A DNA stretch of 64,000 bases, taken from assembly GCF_003003175.1 (NCBI RefSeq), contig NZ_PVTY01000001.1:248001-312000 (forward strand), written 5' to 3'. The notes under the pieces are model-generated. The model worked only from the letters and a program-made list of their open reading frames with translations, ran no database searches and was not told where the DNA came from. The stretch's first letter is position 1; each line of letters opens with the position of its first letter. The position numbers and the translations under genes were made by a program. Source of the stretch: Nesterenkonia sandarakina (GTDB taxonomy: Bacteria; Actinomycetota; Actinomycetes; Actinomycetales; Micrococcaceae). This document shows positions 62,968 through 64,000 of this stretch, in pieces.

Positions 62968-64000
62968 TCAGCTGCGTGCGGGAATCTCTTCCTGGCTGAT
63001 CTCGTCGGCGGACATCGCGTCGGTCTGCTCGTTGCCCACGATGGACTCGGCACCCTCGGCGTGGAATTCCTTCTTGAACGCGACCATGGCTTCCTTGAGC
63101 GCGCTGACCGTGTCGTCCTCGAGCTTGCCGGAGGAGGCGATGTTGGTCAGCACGTTGGTCTTGCGACGCAGGTAGTCCAGCCAGTCCGTCTCGAAGCGCT
63201 TGATGTCAGCGGTCTCGACATCGTCCAGGTGACCCTGGGAGCCGGTCCAGATCGATGCGACCTGGTCCTCGATCGGGTACGGGGTGTACTGGGCCTGCTT
63301 GAGCAGCTCGGTCTGTCGCTCGCCGCGCACCAGCTGCTGGCGGGTGGCGGGGTCGAGGTCCGAGGCGAACATCGCGAAGGCCTGCATGTCGCGGTACTGC
63401 GCCAGGTCGAGCTTCAGCGTGCCGGAGACCTTCTTCATGGCCTTGAGCTGGGCGGCACCACCGACGCGGGACACCGAGATGCCCACGTCGACTGCCGGAC
63501 GCTGGTTGGCGTTGAACAGGTCCGACTGCAGGAAGATCTGACCGTCGGTGATCGAGATGACGTTGGTCGGGATGTACGCCGAGACGTCGTTGGCCTTGGT
63601 CTCCACCAGCGGAAGTCCGGTCATCGAACCGGCGCCCAGCTCGTCGGAGAGCTTGGCACAACGCTCGAGCAGACGGGAGTGGAGGTAGAACACGTCGCCG
63701 GGGTAGGCTTCGCGGCCCGGTGGGCGACGCAGCAGCAGCGACACGGCGCGGTAGGCCTCAGCCTGCTTGGAGAGGTCATCGAACACGATCAGCACGTGCT
63801 TGCCGCCGTACATCCAGTGCTGGCCGATGGCCGAGCCGGCGAACGGCGCCAGGTACTTATAGCCTGCCGGGTCCGATGCCGGGGAGGCCACGATGGTGGT
63901 GTACTCCAGCGCGCCGCGCTCTTCCAGGGTCTGGCGAACGGCTGCGATGGTGGAGGCCTTCTGGCCCACAGCAACGTAGACGCAGCGGACCTGCTTGGTG
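62968..64000 (-). CDS. atpA: ATP synthase alpha subunit (5' part beyond window edge)
   Basis: Nucleotide-binding but non-catalytic F1 subunit. The frame runs to the right edge; the visible part begins [17 protein letters not shown] and includes [44 protein letters not shown] and [12 protein letters not shown], all AtpA hallmarks. The Walker A region lies outside. C-terminal tail is acidic ([12 protein letters not shown]). Confidence 0.96.
   Translation of the reverse strand, partial: TKQVRCVYVAVGQKASTIAAVRQTLEERGALEYTTIVASPASDPAGYKYLAPFAGSAIGQHWMYGGKHVLIVFDDLSKQAEAYRAVSLLLRRPPGREAYPGDVFYLHSRLLERCAKLSDELGAGSMTGLPLVETKANDVSAYIPTNVISITDGQIFLQSDLFNANQRPAVDVGISVSRVGGAAQLKAMKKVSGTLKLDLAQYRDMQAFAMFASDLDPATRQQLVRGERQTELLKQAQYTPYPIEDQVASIWTGSQGHLDDVETADIKRFETDWLDYLRRKTNVLTNIASSGKLEDDTVSALKEAMVAFKKEFHAEGAESIVGNEQTDAMSADEISQEEIPARS

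Overview
The window is high-GC chromosomal DNA from an actinobacterium, most likely a member of the Micrococcales close to the Micrococcaceae. The evidence is lineage-typical genes: mycothione reductase with a mycothiol-linked DsbA-fold protein, NucS mismatch endonuclease, paired ClpP1/ClpP2, the gcvH-garA-ftsR-bifunctional nuclease-merR cluster, an ileS T-box of actinobacterial type, DUF3039 and DUF2017. The content is almost entirely core chromosome. I see no prophage, integrase, IS transposase, CRISPR array or plasmid genes.

Layout. 1-4.9 kb: folC (cut by the left edge) and ileS under a T-box, read leftward. 5.0-10.8 kb: mgtC-like gene, a secreted thermonuclease-like lipoprotein gene lying between two identical 60-bp terminator-like repeats, valS, and an SDR oxidoreductase. 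10.8-17.6 kb: mycothiol redox pair, ABM monooxygenase, parA, then the merR/bifunctional nuclease/ftsR/garA/gcvH cluster. 17.7-22.2 kb: a complete sugar ABC importer (LpqY-SugABC-like). 22.3-26.8 kb: clpX, clpP2, clpP1, tig and tRNA-Pro. 27-29 kb: tRNA-Lys, a hypothetical gene, bcp, tRNA-Leu and DUF4287. 29.1-34.5 kb: a Tat-exported peptide-binding protein, mqo, a hydrolase and an MFS protein. 34.5-38.9 kb: sbcDC. 39-45.1 kb: a degenerate ADP-ribosylglycohydrolase-like gene and a tightly overlapping leftward operon clpS-DUF2017-murI-MBL-rph-rdgB-exonuclease. 45.1-49 kb: pncB, XRE regulator, thioredoxin-reductase-like gene, pncA. 49-54.9 kb: helicase, DUF3039, ABC exporter pair, thioredoxin/TPR protein. 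54.9-60.1 kb: a large acidic membrane protein, AI-2E family transporter, a small putative metal-binding protein, nucS, an N-terminally truncated DHFR-like gene. 60.2-64 kb: atpC, atpD, atpG and the 3' part of atpA.

Working together: pncB and pncA form an NAD salvage pair; ClpX, ClpP1P2, ClpS and trigger factor cover protein quality control; sbcCD, NucS, the BRCT exonuclease and RdgB cover genome integrity; GarA, GcvH and Mqo touch central metabolism.

Most notable signals: (1) the perfectly duplicated 60-bp terminator-like element flanking the secreted nuclease; (2) overlapping opposite-strand -10 boxes in the 23-bp clpS/pncB gap, both predicting leaderless mRNAs; (3) at least eleven genes with a TANNNT box 6-8 nt before the start codon and no ribosome binding site; (4) degenerate or truncated enzymes (ADP-ribosylglycohydrolase-like, DHFR-like, short ATP synthase epsilon). 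I did not find a convincing undescribed multi-gene system; the nuclease/repeat locus is the best candidate for follow-up.
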